Positions 1-8,902 of a stretch of DNA of 32,402 nt are shown here, one piece after another. Origin of the DNA: Marivita sp. (GTDB lineage: Bacteria > Pseudomonadota > Alphaproteobacteria > Rhodobacterales > Rhodobacteraceae). The first letter of the stretch is position 1. Each line of letters begins with the position of its first letter. The notes beneath the pieces were generated by a model that was not told the origin of the DNA, ran no database searches, and was given only the letters and a program-made list of their open reading frames with translations. The translations under genes were made by a program, and so were the position numbers. Location: the NCBI RefSeq assembly GCF_017643905.1, contig NZ_JAEPMO010000035.1, forward strand, positions 1-32,402, read 5' to 3'.

Positions 1-381
1 GCGCATCATCGGCAATGCAACTGCGGTGGTGTGAAAGGCCGAGCTGAGGTTGATGGCGATGATCGCGTCCCATTTCTCAATCGGGAACTCGTCAATCGGG
101 GCGACATGCTGGATGCCCGCATTGTTCACCAGAATATCGCAGGCCCCCGCCTGTTCGATCAGCGCGCGGCAGTGGTCGGGCTTCGACATATCGGCCTGGA
201 TATAGCGCACAGTGACGCCATGCTCCTTGGCGATCTCCGCAGCGAGCGCATGATCCTCGTCCCGGTCGGTGAACGAATTGATCACCACGTCCGCGCCGGC
301 ACGGGCCATTTCATGTGCAACGCCCAACCCGATCCCGGAATTCGATCCGGTGATGACAGCAGTTTTCCCTTTCAGCGACAT
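1..381 (-). CDS. bdhA: 3-hydroxybutyrate dehydrogenase, N-terminal part (runs off left edge)
   Basis: Short-chain dehydrogenase that interconverts 3-hydroxybutyrate and acetoacetate with NAD(H) in the cytoplasm, a step in polyhydroxybutyrate and ketone-body use. The visible 127 residues start with MSLKGKTAVITGSNSGIG. The TGxxxGIG nucleotide-binding motif is at residues 11-18 and NNAG at 86-89. The stretch NNAGIQHVAPIDEFP with the NSFTDR segment after the second strand is typical of the BdhA group rather than of FabG. The ATG at 381 has a strong ribosome site (AAGGAAGGAG) just upstream. The C-terminal half, with the catalytic Tyr-x-x-x-Lys, lies outside the window, so catalytic integrity cannot be judged. 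A different SDR specificity is possible but less likely. Confidence 0.85.
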   Translation of the reverse strand, partial: MSLKGKTAVITGSNSGIGLGVAHEMARAGADVVINSFTDRDEDHALAAEIAKEHGVTVRYIQADMSKPDHCRALIEQAGACDILVNNAGIQHVAPIDEFPIEKWDAIIAINLSSAFHTTAVALPMMR

Positions 382-459
382 GATCGCTCCTTCCTTGGTC
401 TTTTGCTTGTGCAGCATGCTACATGCTGCATGTGCATAACACAAAGGAAGGATGTTGGT

Positions 460-827
460 TCACACCTCTGGCGGCTGCGCTCCAAAAAAGCCGATGATCT
501 CCATCAGGCGGCCATCTGCGTCGACCCGACCACAGTCGATCCCCTGGATCGGAACCGTCCCATCCGCCATCACCATGCGCCATGCAAACCGAATGCGGTC
601 GTGATGCGCATCCACCCCCGAGGTCAGTTCGATTCGTCCTCCGGGAAATCCGGCCAAAACACGCCCGATCAGCGCATGCAGCGAATCGCGCCCCGTGCCT
701 CGCTGCCGGGATCCTGATAAAGCCCATCGTCTGCCCACGCGATTTCCAGAAGCGCCCGCCGTTTTTCGGCATCGACTTCGCACCACGCATCGCCATAGGC
801 CTTTAGAACTTGGGTCAAGCTGTCCAT
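460..827 (-). pseudogene. SnoaL/NTF2-like small protein, frameshifted
   Basis: Two overlapping frames together make one small alpha+beta-barrel (SnoaL/NTF2-like) protein of about 122 residues. The first begins at ATG 827 with MDSLTQVLKAYGDAWCEVDA and a clear AGGAGAGGTGAG ribosome site, and stops soon after YQDPGSEARG. The second carries on with RDSLHALIGRVLAGFPGG and ends with IIGFFGAQPPEV at 460. The switch falls at a run of four C (691-694; G on the coding strand). One more G there would restore a single 122-codon frame, and the total length of 368 bases is one short of a multiple of three. It is either a real inactivating deletion or a homopolymer sequencing error. Proteins of this fold bind or isomerise small molecules; the substrate is unknown. 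The gene lies upstream of bdhA on the same strand. Confidence 0.75.
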
Positions 828-880
828 CTCACCTCTCCTGCTGCTGCGTCATCCTTGCAGAACGGCTGGTCATCAGACAG

Positions 881-908
881 AAAAAAACCCCGGCACGAAG
901 CCGGGGTT
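881..908 (-). terminator. Rho-independent terminator (minus strand)
   Basis: A perfect 7-bp stem CCCCGGC (888-894) / GCCGGGG (900-906) with a 5-base loop is followed, reading the minus strand, by seven or more T. It lies upstream of the minus-strand SnoaL-like gene and not at the end of any gene I can see, so it seems to close a short minus-strand transcript from the 909-1060 region. Confidence 0.75.
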
Positions 909-1018
909 AAGTTATTGAGGCAGGTTTCATACAGGCAAGAAACCTATCGAGCAGTAACTCCTTTATAGGCAATTCTTCGCGGTGATCCAAGCTAAAAGTT
1001 TGAAAAGCCTCAAAAGCC
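888..1018 (-). ncRNA. Possible small RNA ending at the 881-908 terminator
   Basis: This segment has no convincing gene but has an orphan terminator and a second inverted repeat just before it (922-928 AGGTTTC with 939-945 GAAACCT, 10-base loop). Two stem-loops in a row ending in a T tract is the usual 3' end of a bacterial small RNA. The 5' end is not defined; a direct repeat of AAAAGCC (1003-1009, 1012-1018) is noted near it. A seven-codon ORF (MKPASIT) also ends between the two hairpins, so a leader peptide is an alternative. No known RNA family is recognised. Confidence 0.35.
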
Positions 1019-1069
1019 CAGTTACGTTCTCAGACAACAAAATAAGGGCAGACAGGGATTGTTGCGAAA

Positions 1070-2887
1070 ATGAGATCGGTTTTATTCCTGAAAAGGCACA
1101 TCAGCATTGCCGCATTGGCACTCGCGCTTAGCGCGCAATCGGGCGCGGCAGACCCGCAGCACGGCATAGCTATGTATGGGGACCCCGAACTGCCACCGGA
1201 TTTTGTGTCCCTGCCCTATGCAAACCCGGATGCGCCAAAGGGGGGACGCATCGTGACTGGTGAGGTTGGCAGCTTCGACAGCCTCAACCCGCATATCTCC
1301 AAAGGCTCGACCCCGTGGCAGCTCCGGTTCCTCGCCTATGAAAGCCTGATGGGCCGAAACTGGGACGAACCGTTCACGCTCTACGGTCTTCTCGCCGAAT
1401 CGATTGAGGTGGGCGAGGATCGAGATTGGGTCGAATTTGTCCTTCGCGAAGAAGCCGCGTTCTCGGATGGCACGCCGCTTACCGTAGAAGACGTGATGTG
1501 GTCTTATGAGACCCTCGGCACAATCGGTCACCCCCGCTACCACGGCGCGTGGAAAAAAGTCGCGTCGATGGAGCAGACCGGTCCGCGCAGCATCCGCTTC
1601 ACCTTCAACGAAGACGATCCGGAAATGGCGCTTCTAATCGGCATGCGCCCGATCCTGAAAAAGGCCCAGTGGGAGGGCAAGGAATTCGACGCTTCCGGCA
1701 TCGACGAGGTGCCGATCTCTACCGCCCCTTACGTGATCGACGATTTCGAGGCGGGCCGCTTTGTCAGCCTCAAACGCAATCCCGACTACTGGGGCAAAGA
1801 CGTCAACTTCATGCGCGGTCAGGCGAACCTGGATGAGATCCGCATGGAATTCTACGGCGACGGAACTGCCATGTTCGAGGCGTTCAAGGCCGGTGCGCTG
1901 AACTCCAGCCGCGAATTCAATGTCGAGAAATGGGACACTCAGTACGACTTCCCCGCCATCGACAGCGGCGATGTGGTCAAGTCGGTGATCCCACATGAAC
2001 GTCCGTCAGGCATGACCGGGTTCGTGATGAACACCCGCCGCGACCAGTTCAAGGACTGGCGTGTGCGTGATGCGATGCTGCATGCGTTCAATTTCGAATT
2101 CATCAACGAAACCATGACCGGCTCCAAACAGCCGCGCATCACGTCCTACTTCTCAAACTCCGTGCTGGGGATGCAGGACGGCCCCGCCGAGGGACGCGAG
2201 CGCGATCTGCTCGAACCTTTCGCCGCAGACCTGCTGCCTGGCGCGCTAGACGGTTACGCCCTGCCGGTCAGCGATGGCACCGAACGCAACCGTGGCAACA
2301 TCCGCGCCGCCATCGACCTGATGGAAGAGGCCGGCTACACGATCACCGACGGCCAGATGGTTGGCCCCGATGGACAGCCCTTCACCTTCGAGATCCTGCT
2401 CCAGCAAGGCAGCACCGAAGAACAGTCGATCATCGACCTGTACACCCAGTCGCTGGAACGGGTCGGCATCACTCCGACGATCACCACGATCGACGCGGCG
2501 CAGTTCAAGGAACGCACCAACAACTACGATTTCGACATGAGCTACAACCGCTGGGGCATGTCTCTCAGCCCCGGCAACGAACAGAAGCTGTACTGGGGCT
2601 GCGACGGCGTCGAAGCCCCCGGCACACGCAACTGGATGGGCATGTGTTCGCCCGCTGCCGAAGCAATGATCGACGAGATCCTCAATTCGGACACACGCGA
2701 GGATTTCATCGCGGCCACCCGCGCGCTGGACCGGGTACTCACCACGGGCCGGTATGTCATCCCGATCTACCAGTGGAACATCAGCCGCATCGCACATGCG
2801 AAACAGTTGAAATATCCGACCGACATCCCGATCTATGGCGACTGGATCGGCTGGCAGCCCGATGTCTGGTGGTGGGAAGAGGAGTGA
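1070..2887 (+). CDS. ABC transporter substrate-binding protein, family 5 (oligopeptide, YejA-like)
   Basis: Periplasmic solute receptor of the SBP_bac_5 family that delivers peptides or similar solutes to an ABC permease. An N-terminal signal peptide (about residues 1-27, ending SAQSGAA) precedes the mature start DPQHGIAMYGDPELP. The block HGIAMYG...LPYANPDAPKGG and the long length (605 residues) match the YejA-type subgroup better than classical OppA (about 540). The family signature is visible around FVLREEAAFSDGTPLTVEDV, and the C-terminal segment ends YGDWIGWQPDVWWWEEE. No permease or ATPase genes lie next to it, so it is either an orphan receptor or its partners are elsewhere. The start at 1070 has only a weak upstream AGGGA. 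The next gene starts 3 bases after its stop. Confidence 0.88.
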   Translation: MRSVLFLKRHISIAALALALSAQSGAADPQHGIAMYGDPELPPDFVSLPYANPDAPKGGRIVTGEVGSFDSLNPHISKGSTPWQLRFLAYESLMGRNWDEPFTLYGLLAESIEVGEDRDWVEFVLREEAAFSDGTPLTVEDVMWSYETLGTIGHPRYHGAWKKVASMEQTGPRSIRFTFNEDDPEMALLIGMRPILKKAQWEGKEFDASGIDEVPISTAPYVIDDFEAGRFVSLKRNPDYWGKDVNFMRGQANLDEIRMEFYGDGTAMFEAFKAGALNSSREFNVEKWDTQYDFPAIDSGDVVKSVIPHERPSGMTGFVMNTRRDQFKDWRVRDAMLHAFNFEFINETMTGSKQPRITSYFSNSVLGMQDGPAEGRERDLLEPFAADLLPGALDGYALPVSDGTERNRGNIRAAIDLMEEAGYTITDGQMVGPDGQPFTFEILLQQGSTEEQSIIDLYTQSLERVGITPTITTIDAAQFKERTNNYDFDMSYNRWGMSLSPGNEQKLYWGCDGVEAPGTRNWMGMCSPAAEAMIDEILNSDTREDFIAATRALDRVLTTGRYVIPIYQWNISRIAHAKQLKYPTDIPIYGDWIGWQPDVWWWEEE

Positions 2888-2890
2888 ACC

Positions 2891-3007
2891 ATGCGAGCAT
2901 GCACTCTGCTGATTGTGATCGCAGGCGCGCTCAGCGCCTGTGCCACGGTTGACGGGATCGGTCAGGATATCTCGACCACGTCCCGCACCGTACAGTCATG
3001 GTTCTGA
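2891..3007 (+). CDS. Entericidin-like small lipoprotein
   Basis: A 38-residue product beginning MRACTLLIVIAGALSAC. It is a lipoprotein signal with lipobox LSAC and the modified Cys near residue 17, followed by ATVDGIGQDISTTSRTVQ. The pattern Cys-x-T-V-x-G-x-G-x-D-I is that of the EcnA/EcnB (entericidin) family of small cell-envelope lipoproteins, normally 40-50 residues. The ATG is 3 bases after the stop of the solute-binding protein, so the two are probably cotranscribed. The function of most entericidin-like proteins outside enteric bacteria is not established; a toxin role should not be assumed. Confidence 0.75.
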   Translation: MRACTLLIVIAGALSACATVDGIGQDISTTSRTVQSWF

Positions 3008-3060
3008 AGCGGTTCGGCTTCTCTCAATGTTGCTGACCGTCTTGCGGGGTCGATCCCGGA

Positions 3061-3702
3061 TCAAGACGTCAGCGATGTGACCCACAGGATGCTGGCGTCG
3101 TCGTCTGACACCGAAATCACGTTATGCCCCATCGTGGCATCGTAATAGGCACTGTCCCCGCGGCGCATCTCCACTGGTTCGTAGAACTCGGTGTAGAGCC
3201 GGATCACCCCGGTCAGGACATACAGGAATTCCTCGCCGTCATGGCGGACCCAGCCGTCAAACTCGTCGACCGACCGCGCCCGCACCCGCGCGCGATAGGG
3301 CAGCATCTGCTTCTTGGTCAGGGATTCCGCTAATAGCTCGTGCTCATAAGTGGTCGTGGCGTGGTGCTGGCCCTTTCCGTTGGGGGTCATCACCATTCGG
3401 CCATTCACCTTTTCCCGCTGCGGAGGCGTGAACAACTGCGGCACGCTGATCTGCAATCCAATGGCCAGCTTTTTCAGCGCGTCGTAGGTGGGCGACATCT
3501 GCCCGTTCTCGATCTTCGACAAGGTCGAGCGTGCCAGCCCCGCCTGCTGCGCGGCCTGTTCGAGAGTCCAGTTCCGCGCCTTGCGCAGGTCGCGCACGCG
3601 CTCGCCCAGGTTCAGCGGTTCGGGCTGATCGTGGCTTCCGGTGTCCCGCGCAATGCGGATCAGGTTCTTTGGATCATGAGTCATGAAGTCATCTATAAGC
3701 AT
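3061..3702 (-). CDS. XRE-family transcriptional regulator with C-terminal cupin domain
   Basis: DNA-binding regulator. A helix-turn-helix of the XRE/Cro type covers about residues 33-90 (LGERVRDLRKARNWTLEQAA then GLARSTLSKIENGQMSPTYD). A cupin beta-barrel follows at roughly 140-205 (DGEEFLYVLTGVIRLY, MRRGDSAYYDATMGHNV), which usually senses a small ligand. The start is uncertain: ATG 3702 has GGAAGG but very close, ATG 3684 (MTHDPKN) has no clear site, and a TTG at 3720 is also in frame. The gene is divergent from the acyl-CoA synthetase across about 60 bases, the usual layout for a local regulator and its target. That link is inference. Confidence 0.85.
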   Translation of the reverse strand: MLIDDFMTHDPKNLIRIARDTGSHDQPEPLNLGERVRDLRKARNWTLEQAAQQAGLARSTLSKIENGQMSPTYDALKKLAIGLQISVPQLFTPPQREKVNGRMVMTPNGKGQHHATTTYEHELLAESLTKKQMLPYRARVRARSVDEFDGWVRHDGEEFLYVLTGVIRLYTEFYEPVEMRRGDSAYYDATMGHNVISVSDDDASILWVTSLTS

Positions 3703-3763
3703 GGCCTTCCGTTCGGGCAACCGGCGCTTGCGGCGCTGTCAATTGCGGCCTAGGGCTGTTGCC

Positions 3764-5272
3764 ATGACCTCGCTTTTCGACACCGGCCACTGGCCGCCCT
3801 GCCCGCAGAATTTCAACCTGACCGCCCATGTTCTGGCCGCGGCTGACCGTGTGCCGGACAAGATCGCGCTGGCCGTGGTCAAACCCACCGGTGCCCAACG
3901 CTGGAGCTTTGACCGCCTGCGCAGCGCCATCCTTGGCACCGGGACCGGCTTTCTGGACAGCGGATTGAAACCGGGTGACAGGATGCTGATGCGGGTGGGC
4001 AATTCGGTCGAATTTCCGGTCGCCTATCTTGCAGCCATCGCGGTCGGTATCGTGCCCATTCCCACCTCGTCCCAGCTCACCGAGCCCGAGGTGCAGGTGT
4101 TGATCGACATGACGGGTCCGGCCGCGGTTCTGCATGACGGCCAGACCGCCTGTCCGGCAACCGTACAGGTGATCCGTACGGATCAGATGTTCGAATGGTA
4201 CGGTTTGCCCCCCGCCGCCTACGACTACGGCGATCCGAACCGCCTCGCCTATATCATCTTCACCTCCGGCACATCGGGCAAACCCCGTGCCGTCTGCCAC
4301 GCCCACCGCGCGATTTGGGCGCGGGGCATGATGATGGACGGCTGGTACGGATTGACCGAGTCCGACCGCCTGATGCACGCCGGCGCGTTCAACTGGACCT
4401 ACACGCTGGGCACTGGCCTTTTGGACCCGTGGACAAAGGGCGCAACGGCCCTGATCCCGGCTCAAGGGGTTGATCACGCGCAGATCCCGCTCTTGCTCAA
4501 GCGCCATGAGGCAACGATTTTCGCAGCAGCGCCAGGGATTTATCGTAATGTCCTGAAATTGGGTGAGCTTGATCTTCCCAAACTGCGCCATGGTCTTTCC
4601 GCAGGAGAAAAGCTGCCCGCCTCGATCCGCGACGCGTGGCTGACCTCGACGGGCACCCGAGTCTACGAGGCGTTCGGCATGTCCGAATGCTCGACCTTCA
4701 TTTCCGCGCCGCCGGGATCGCCTGACCTTCCCCCCGAAAGCCTTGGCTGGCCTCAACAGGGCCGCCGCGTGGCGATCATAGGGGACACTGGCCCCGCTCC
4801 ATTCGCCACCCCCGGTATCATCGCCGTCCATCGCAATGATCCGGGATTGATGCTTGGTTATCTGAACCAGCCAGAAGAGACCGCCGCGCGCTTTCAGGGG
4901 GACTGGTTCCTGACGGGCGATATGGGGGAAATGACTGAAAACAAAGACATTCTCTATCATGGCCGGGCTGACGACATGATGAATGCAGGCGGCTACCGTG
5001 TCAGCCCGCTTGAGGTCGAAGCCGCGTTGCTGACCCATCCCGACATCCACGAGGTCGGCGTCACCGATATCGAAATCAAAGCGGACACCCGCATCGTCGC
5101 CGCCTACTACGTGGCCGATCATGCCTTGGATGCCGACAGCCTGAACGCCTTTGCCGCCGAACGCCTTGCCCGATACAAACAACCGCGTCTTTACTCGCGC
5201 ATCGCGTCCCTGCCCCGCAATGCGAATAACAAACTGTTGCGCCGGGCCTTGCCGGACCAGACAACGCTCTGA
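3764..5272 (+). CDS. AMP-forming acyl-CoA synthetase / ligase
   Basis: Class I adenylate-forming enzyme that activates a carboxylic acid with ATP and joins it to CoA. Motifs in order: the phosphate loop YIIFTSGTSGKPRAV at residues 163-177, YEAFGMSECS (A5), GDWFLTGDMG (A7), GRADDMMNAGGYRVSPLEVE (A8), and a C-terminal Lys at about 490 (NANNKLLRR) in the position of the catalytic A10 lysine. The length of 502 residues is normal for the family. The ATG at 3764 is preferred over an in-frame start further upstream because it follows a plausible GGG-rich site and avoids reading into the regulator. The substrate cannot be read from sequence; it could be an aromatic or short-chain acid. It is probably controlled by the divergent XRE-cupin protein. 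Confidence 0.87.
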   Translation: MTSLFDTGHWPPCPQNFNLTAHVLAAADRVPDKIALAVVKPTGAQRWSFDRLRSAILGTGTGFLDSGLKPGDRMLMRVGNSVEFPVAYLAAIAVGIVPIPTSSQLTEPEVQVLIDMTGPAAVLHDGQTACPATVQVIRTDQMFEWYGLPPAAYDYGDPNRLAYIIFTSGTSGKPRAVCHAHRAIWARGMMMDGWYGLTESDRLMHAGAFNWTYTLGTGLLDPWTKGATALIPAQGVDHAQIPLLLKRHEATIFAAAPGIYRNVLKLGELDLPKLRHGLSAGEKLPASIRDAWLTSTGTRVYEAFGMSECSTFISAPPGSPDLPPESLGWPQQGRRVAIIGDTGPAPFATPGIIAVHRNDPGLMLGYLNQPEETAARFQGDWFLTGDMGEMTENKDILYHGRADDMMNAGGYRVSPLEVEAALLTHPDIHEVGVTDIEIKADTRIVAAYYVADHALDADSLNAFAAERLARYKQPRLYSRIASLPRNANNKLLRRALPDQTTL

Positions 5273-5336
5273 CCCGCGCTTATCAATCGCGTGACAGTCT
5301 GTTAGACCGTCCTCAACGACTGCAAAGGAATGACAC

Positions 5337-5972
5337 ATGGTCAAGCTCGACATCATGTCCGACCCGATTTGCCCGTGGTGCTATATCGGCAAGACCAACT
5401 TTGACCGCGCGCTGGCGCAGCGCCCGGATCATCCTTTCCTGATCACATGGCATCCGTTCCAGTTGAACCCGGACATGCCGAAAGAAGGCATGGATCGCCG
5501 CGCCTATCTCGAAGCCAAGTTCGGTGGCAAGGAAGGCGCGGTCCGCGCTTATGCGCCCGTGGTGCAACATGCCGAAAAGGCTGGGTTGAAGATCAACTTT
5601 GAAGCCATTGAAAAGACACCCAATACCTTGGATGCGCACCGCCTTATTCACTGGGCGGGGATCGAAGGCCATCAGAACGCCGTCGTCGATGCCCTGTTTA
5701 CCGCATATTTCGTCGAAGGCCGCGATATCGGTGCGGCTGACGTGTTGGCCGACATCGCGGATTCCTGCGGCATGGATGCCAGTGTCGTTCTGCGCCTTCT
5801 CGCCACCGACGAAGACCGCCGCGAAATCGTAGACCGCGACGCTGCCGCGCGCGGAATGGGGGTGACATCGGTGCCGACCTTCATCGTGGCCAGCCAACAT
5901 GCCGTTCCCGGCGCGCAACCGACCGAGCTTTGGCTGCAAGTCATGGACGATCTGGCGCAAACCGCGTCCTGA
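5337..5972 (+). CDS. DsbA-family oxidoreductase (FrnE-like)
   Basis: Thioredoxin-fold protein of 211 residues without a signal peptide, so probably cytoplasmic. The redox motif C12-P-W-C15 sits in MSDPICPWCYIGK, and the cis-proline loop GVTSVPTFIV lies near residue 175. This is the arrangement of the FrnE/2-hydroxychromene-2-carboxylate isomerase branch of the DsbA family. Members act as dithiol-disulfide oxidoreductases; the partner here is unknown. The ATG has a good ribosome site (AAAGGA). The K+ channel gene starts three bases after its stop, suggesting cotranscription. Confidence 0.87.
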   Translation: MVKLDIMSDPICPWCYIGKTNFDRALAQRPDHPFLITWHPFQLNPDMPKEGMDRRAYLEAKFGGKEGAVRAYAPVVQHAEKAGLKINFEAIEKTPNTLDAHRLIHWAGIEGHQNAVVDALFTAYFVEGRDIGAADVLADIADSCGMDASVVLRLLATDEDRREIVDRDAAARGMGVTSVPTFIVASQHAVPGAQPTELWLQVMDDLAQTAS

Positions 5973-5975
5973 GCG

Positions 5976-6353
5976 ATGCAGTTTCCCTTCCGCGTCATCA
6001 CGCTGGTTGTGACCCTCGCGGCGATTGTCGCGGGTGGGACAGTGTTCTTCCGCTGGGCTGAAGGGTGGAGCTGGCTCGATTCATATTTCTTTACCGTCGT
6101 GACCCTGTCGACCGTGGGCTATGGCAATCTTGTGCCGGCAACCGCGCTTGGGAAAATCGGCACGACCGTTTTCATTTTTGTCGGCCTCGGCGTCTTTGCG
6201 GTGACCATTCAACAATTCGGCATGTTTGCCATGCGCAAACGCGAAGAGCATACCGAATGGCTTGTCGCGCGGTTTCAAGAACCAGATGAAACCGCCAATA
6301 CCGACGACAATCCCAGCGAGCCTGAACCGTCCCCGGCATCGCGACACCAATAA
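5976..6353 (+). CDS. Two-transmembrane potassium channel family protein
   Basis: Small ion channel subunit (125 residues) of the Ion_trans_2 type. The first membrane helix spans about residues 6-27, a pore helix follows, and the selectivity filter TVGYGN is at 46-51. The second helix is at about 61-83. The cytoplasmic tail is short, charged and Pro/Glu-rich, with no RCK/TrkA domain. It probably forms a tetrameric K+ pore in the inner membrane. It starts right after the DsbA-like gene, which may mean a shared transcript; no functional link is known. Confidence 0.88.
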   Translation: MQFPFRVITLVVTLAAIVAGGTVFFRWAEGWSWLDSYFFTVVTLSTVGYGNLVPATALGKIGTTVFIFVGLGVFAVTIQQFGMFAMRKREEHTEWLVARFQEPDETANTDDNPSEPEPSPASRHQ

Positions 6354-6421
6354 CGGTCGCCCGGTCTGTTCCCTCGGTAAAAGTGCTGTTAGGGCTGTCA
6401 CCACACTTTCAGGACAGTCTC

Positions 6422-7657
6422 ATGCAGAACGCCATGCCGCGCACAGAATTCATTGCATTGATGGCGATGCTGGCGGCAACCGTTGCGCTGTCCATCGACG
6501 CCATGTTGCCCGCCCTGCCGCAAATCGCAGAGGAATTGACGCCGGACAACATCAACAAGGCGCAGTTGATCCTGACCATGTTTGTCATGGGCATGGGGCT
6601 TGGCACCTTCTTCACTGGCCCGCTGTCTGACACGTTCGGGCGCAAACCGGTCATGCTTTGGGGGGCCGTGCTGTACACGGTCAGCGCGTTTGTCGCATCA
6701 CAAGCGCAAACGCTGGAAGTGTTGCTGATCGCACGGGTGTGTCAGGGGATCGGGGCTGCCGGACCGCGCGTTGTTGCCATGGCCGTTGTGCGCGACCTCT
6801 ATATGGGGCGCGGCATGGCGCAGATCGTGTCGCTCATCATGATCATTTTCACGCTGGTGCCTGCCATCGCCCCGTTTCTGGGCGCGATTGTAATCGACGC
6901 CTACAGTTGGCGCGCCGTGTTCTACGGGTTCATGATCTTTTCCGTGATTTCGGCGGTTTGGCTTGCGCTGCGCTTGCCCGAGACACTGGCGTTTGAGGAT
7001 CGCCGTCCGTTCCGCTTTCACTCTTTGCGCAGCGCGGTGGTCGAGATGTTCGCCCATCCTGTCGTGCGCCTGTCGATCCTCGTGCAAAGCCTGTGCTTTT
7101 CCATGCTCTTTGCCATGCTGTCGAGCGTTCAGCAGATCTACGACATCACCTTTGGCCGCGCCGACACCTTTGCGATCTGGTTCGGCTTTGTCGCAATTGT
7201 CGCGGGCTCGTCGGGCTTTCTGAATGCCAGCCTTGTGATGCGGCTGGGCATGATGTTCCTTGTCCGCGCCATGCTGCTGGCGCAGGTTGGGTTTTCGGCC
7301 CTCATGGTGGCCATCGGCTATGCCGCCGGTGCCGGGTATATCCCGGACACGCTCTACTTCTCGCTGTTTGTGATCTGGCAAATCACCGTCTTCTTTCAGG
7401 CTGGCATGACGCTGGGCAATCTTATGGCCATCGCACAGGAACCGATGGGCCATATCGCGGGCATGGCGGCAAGCGTGATCGGAGCCGTCGCCACGGTCGT
7501 CGGCGTCACACTGGCGATCCCGGTCGGGCTTTTGTTCGACGGCACCCCGATTCCGCTGGCGGCTGCCATGTTCCTCAATGCAGTGTTGGCATTGTACTTG
7601 ACGCAGTTGATGATGAAAGCCGAGGCGCAAATGTCGCCGTTCCTGGGCACCCACTGA
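6422..7657 (+). CDS. MFS drug-efflux transporter, Bcr/CflA type
   Basis: Inner-membrane proton-driven exporter with about 12 hydrophobic helices in 411 residues. The MFS motif A is visible between helices 2 and 3 ([14 protein letters not shown], about residues 66-79), as is the Bcr-type helix 1 pattern [17 protein letters not shown] conserved R-x-x-Q-G-x-G appears as [15 protein letters not shown]. The ATG at 6422 follows AGGACAG at suitable spacing; an in-frame ATG four codons on is an alternative. Bcr/CflA proteins export bicyclomycin, chloramphenicol or sulphonamides in other bacteria; the substrate here is not predictable. It is followed by icd after a 25-base gap. Confidence 0.88.
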   Translation: MQNAMPRTEFIALMAMLAATVALSIDAMLPALPQIAEELTPDNINKAQLILTMFVMGMGLGTFFTGPLSDTFGRKPVMLWGAVLYTVSAFVASQAQTLEVLLIARVCQGIGAAGPRVVAMAVVRDLYMGRGMAQIVSLIMIIFTLVPAIAPFLGAIVIDAYSWRAVFYGFMIFSVISAVWLALRLPETLAFEDRRPFRFHSLRSAVVEMFAHPVVRLSILVQSLCFSMLFAMLSSVQQIYDITFGRADTFAIWFGFVAIVAGSSGFLNASLVMRLGMMFLVRAMLLAQVGFSALMVAIGYAAGAGYIPDTLYFSLFVIWQITVFFQAGMTLGNLMAIAQEPMGHIAGMAASVIGAVATVVGVTLAIPVGLLFDGTPIPLAAAMFLNAVLALYLTQLMMKAEAQMSPFLGTH

Positions 7658-7682
7658 CCCGACAAAGGAAAGGGAACCTCCA

Positions 7683-8897
7683 ATGTCGAAAATCAAAGTC
7701 GATAACCCCATCGTTGAAATGGATGGCGATGAAATGACCCGGATCATATGGGATTTCATCAAGAAGAAGCTGATCCTGCCCTATCTGGACATAGACCTGC
7801 TCTACTACGATCTCGGGATCGAGGAGCGGGATCGCACCAATGACCAGATCACCATCGACGCGGCAGAAAAGACCAAAGAGGTGGGTGTCGCCGTCAAATG
7901 CGCGACCATCACCCCGGACGAGGCGCGGGTCGAGGAGTTTGGCCTCAAACAGATGTGGCGATCGCCCAACGGCACGATCCGGAACATCCTTGGCGGTGTG
8001 ATCTTCCGCCAGCCGATCATCTGCCGCAACGTGCCGCGCCTTGTGCCGGGCTGGACGAAGCCCATCGTCGTTGGCCGCCACGCATTTGGCGATCAGTACA
8101 AGGCTACGGATTTCAAGTTCCCCGGTGCGGGGAAACTGACGATGAAATTCGTCGGCGAAGATGGCACGGTGATCGAACGCGATGTCTATGACGCGCCGTC
8201 TGCGGGCGTGTTCATGGGCATGTACAACCTCGACGACTCGATCACCGATTTTGCGCGCGCGTCGTTCAACTACGGGCTTAACATCGGCTGGCCGGTCTAC
8301 CTGTCCACCAAGAATACCATTCTGAAACAGTATGATGGTCGCTTTCTTGAGATCTTCCAGCACATCTACGACACCGAATTCCGCGACGCCTTCGAGGCCA
8401 AGGGCATCGAATACCAGCACCGCCTGATCGACGACATGGTCGCGTCTGCGCTCAAATGGTCGGGCGGGTTTGTCTGGGCCTGCAAGAACTACGACGGCGA
8501 CGTGCAGTCTGACACTGTGGCACAGGGGTTCGGGTCATTGGGGATGATGTCCTCGGTGCTGATGACCCCCGACGGCAAGATCGTCGAGGCCGAAGCCGCC
8601 CACGGCACGGTCACCCGCCACTATCGCCAGCATCAGGCGGGGGAACAGACCTCGACCAATTCCATCGCGTCGATCTACGCATGGACCGGCGCGCTTAAGC
8701 ACAGGGCCAAGCTGGACGAGAACATCAGCCTGCGCGCCTTTGCGGAAACGCTGGAACGGGTGGTCGTGGAAACGGTCGAAGCCGGGTACATGACCAAGGA
8801 TCTGGCCTTGCTGGTCGGACCACAGCAAAGCTGGTTGACCACGATGGGTTTCCTCGAAAAGCTGGATGAACGGTTGAATTCGGCTCTGACGGGGTAA
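7683..8897 (+). CDS. icd: NADP-dependent isocitrate dehydrogenase
   Basis: TCA-cycle enzyme that oxidatively decarboxylates isocitrate to 2-oxoglutarate with NADP+, in the cytoplasm as a homodimer. The 404-residue protein is full length and of the eukaryote-like (type II) IDH group common in alphaproteobacteria. The N-terminus is [20 protein letters not shown], the substrate loop is [14 protein letters not shown], and [20 protein letters not shown] carries the metal-binding Asp residues. The cofactor loop [12 protein letters not shown] contains the His and Arg typical of NADP preference. The start is backed by AAAGGAAAGG upstream. The TPM-domain gene follows after only 5 bases. Confidence 0.96.
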   Translation: MSKIKVDNPIVEMDGDEMTRIIWDFIKKKLILPYLDIDLLYYDLGIEERDRTNDQITIDAAEKTKEVGVAVKCATITPDEARVEEFGLKQMWRSPNGTIRNILGGVIFRQPIICRNVPRLVPGWTKPIVVGRHAFGDQYKATDFKFPGAGKLTMKFVGEDGTVIERDVYDAPSAGVFMGMYNLDDSITDFARASFNYGLNIGWPVYLSTKNTILKQYDGRFLEIFQHIYDTEFRDAFEAKGIEYQHRLIDDMVASALKWSGGFVWACKNYDGDVQSDTVAQGFGSLGMMSSVLMTPDGKIVEAEAAHGTVTRHYRQHQAGEQTSTNSIASIYAWTGALKHRAKLDENISLRAFAETLERVVVETVEAGYMTKDLALLVGPQQSWLTTMGFLEKLDERLNSALTG

Positions 8898-8902
8898 GAA
8901 CG

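Noticed and set aside
3689-5356. Long minus-strand reading frame (555 codons) opposite the acyl-CoA synthetase
   Set aside because: It is antisense to a gene with all family motifs; its product has low complexity and no recognisable domain. Such mirror frames are common in GC-rich DNA.
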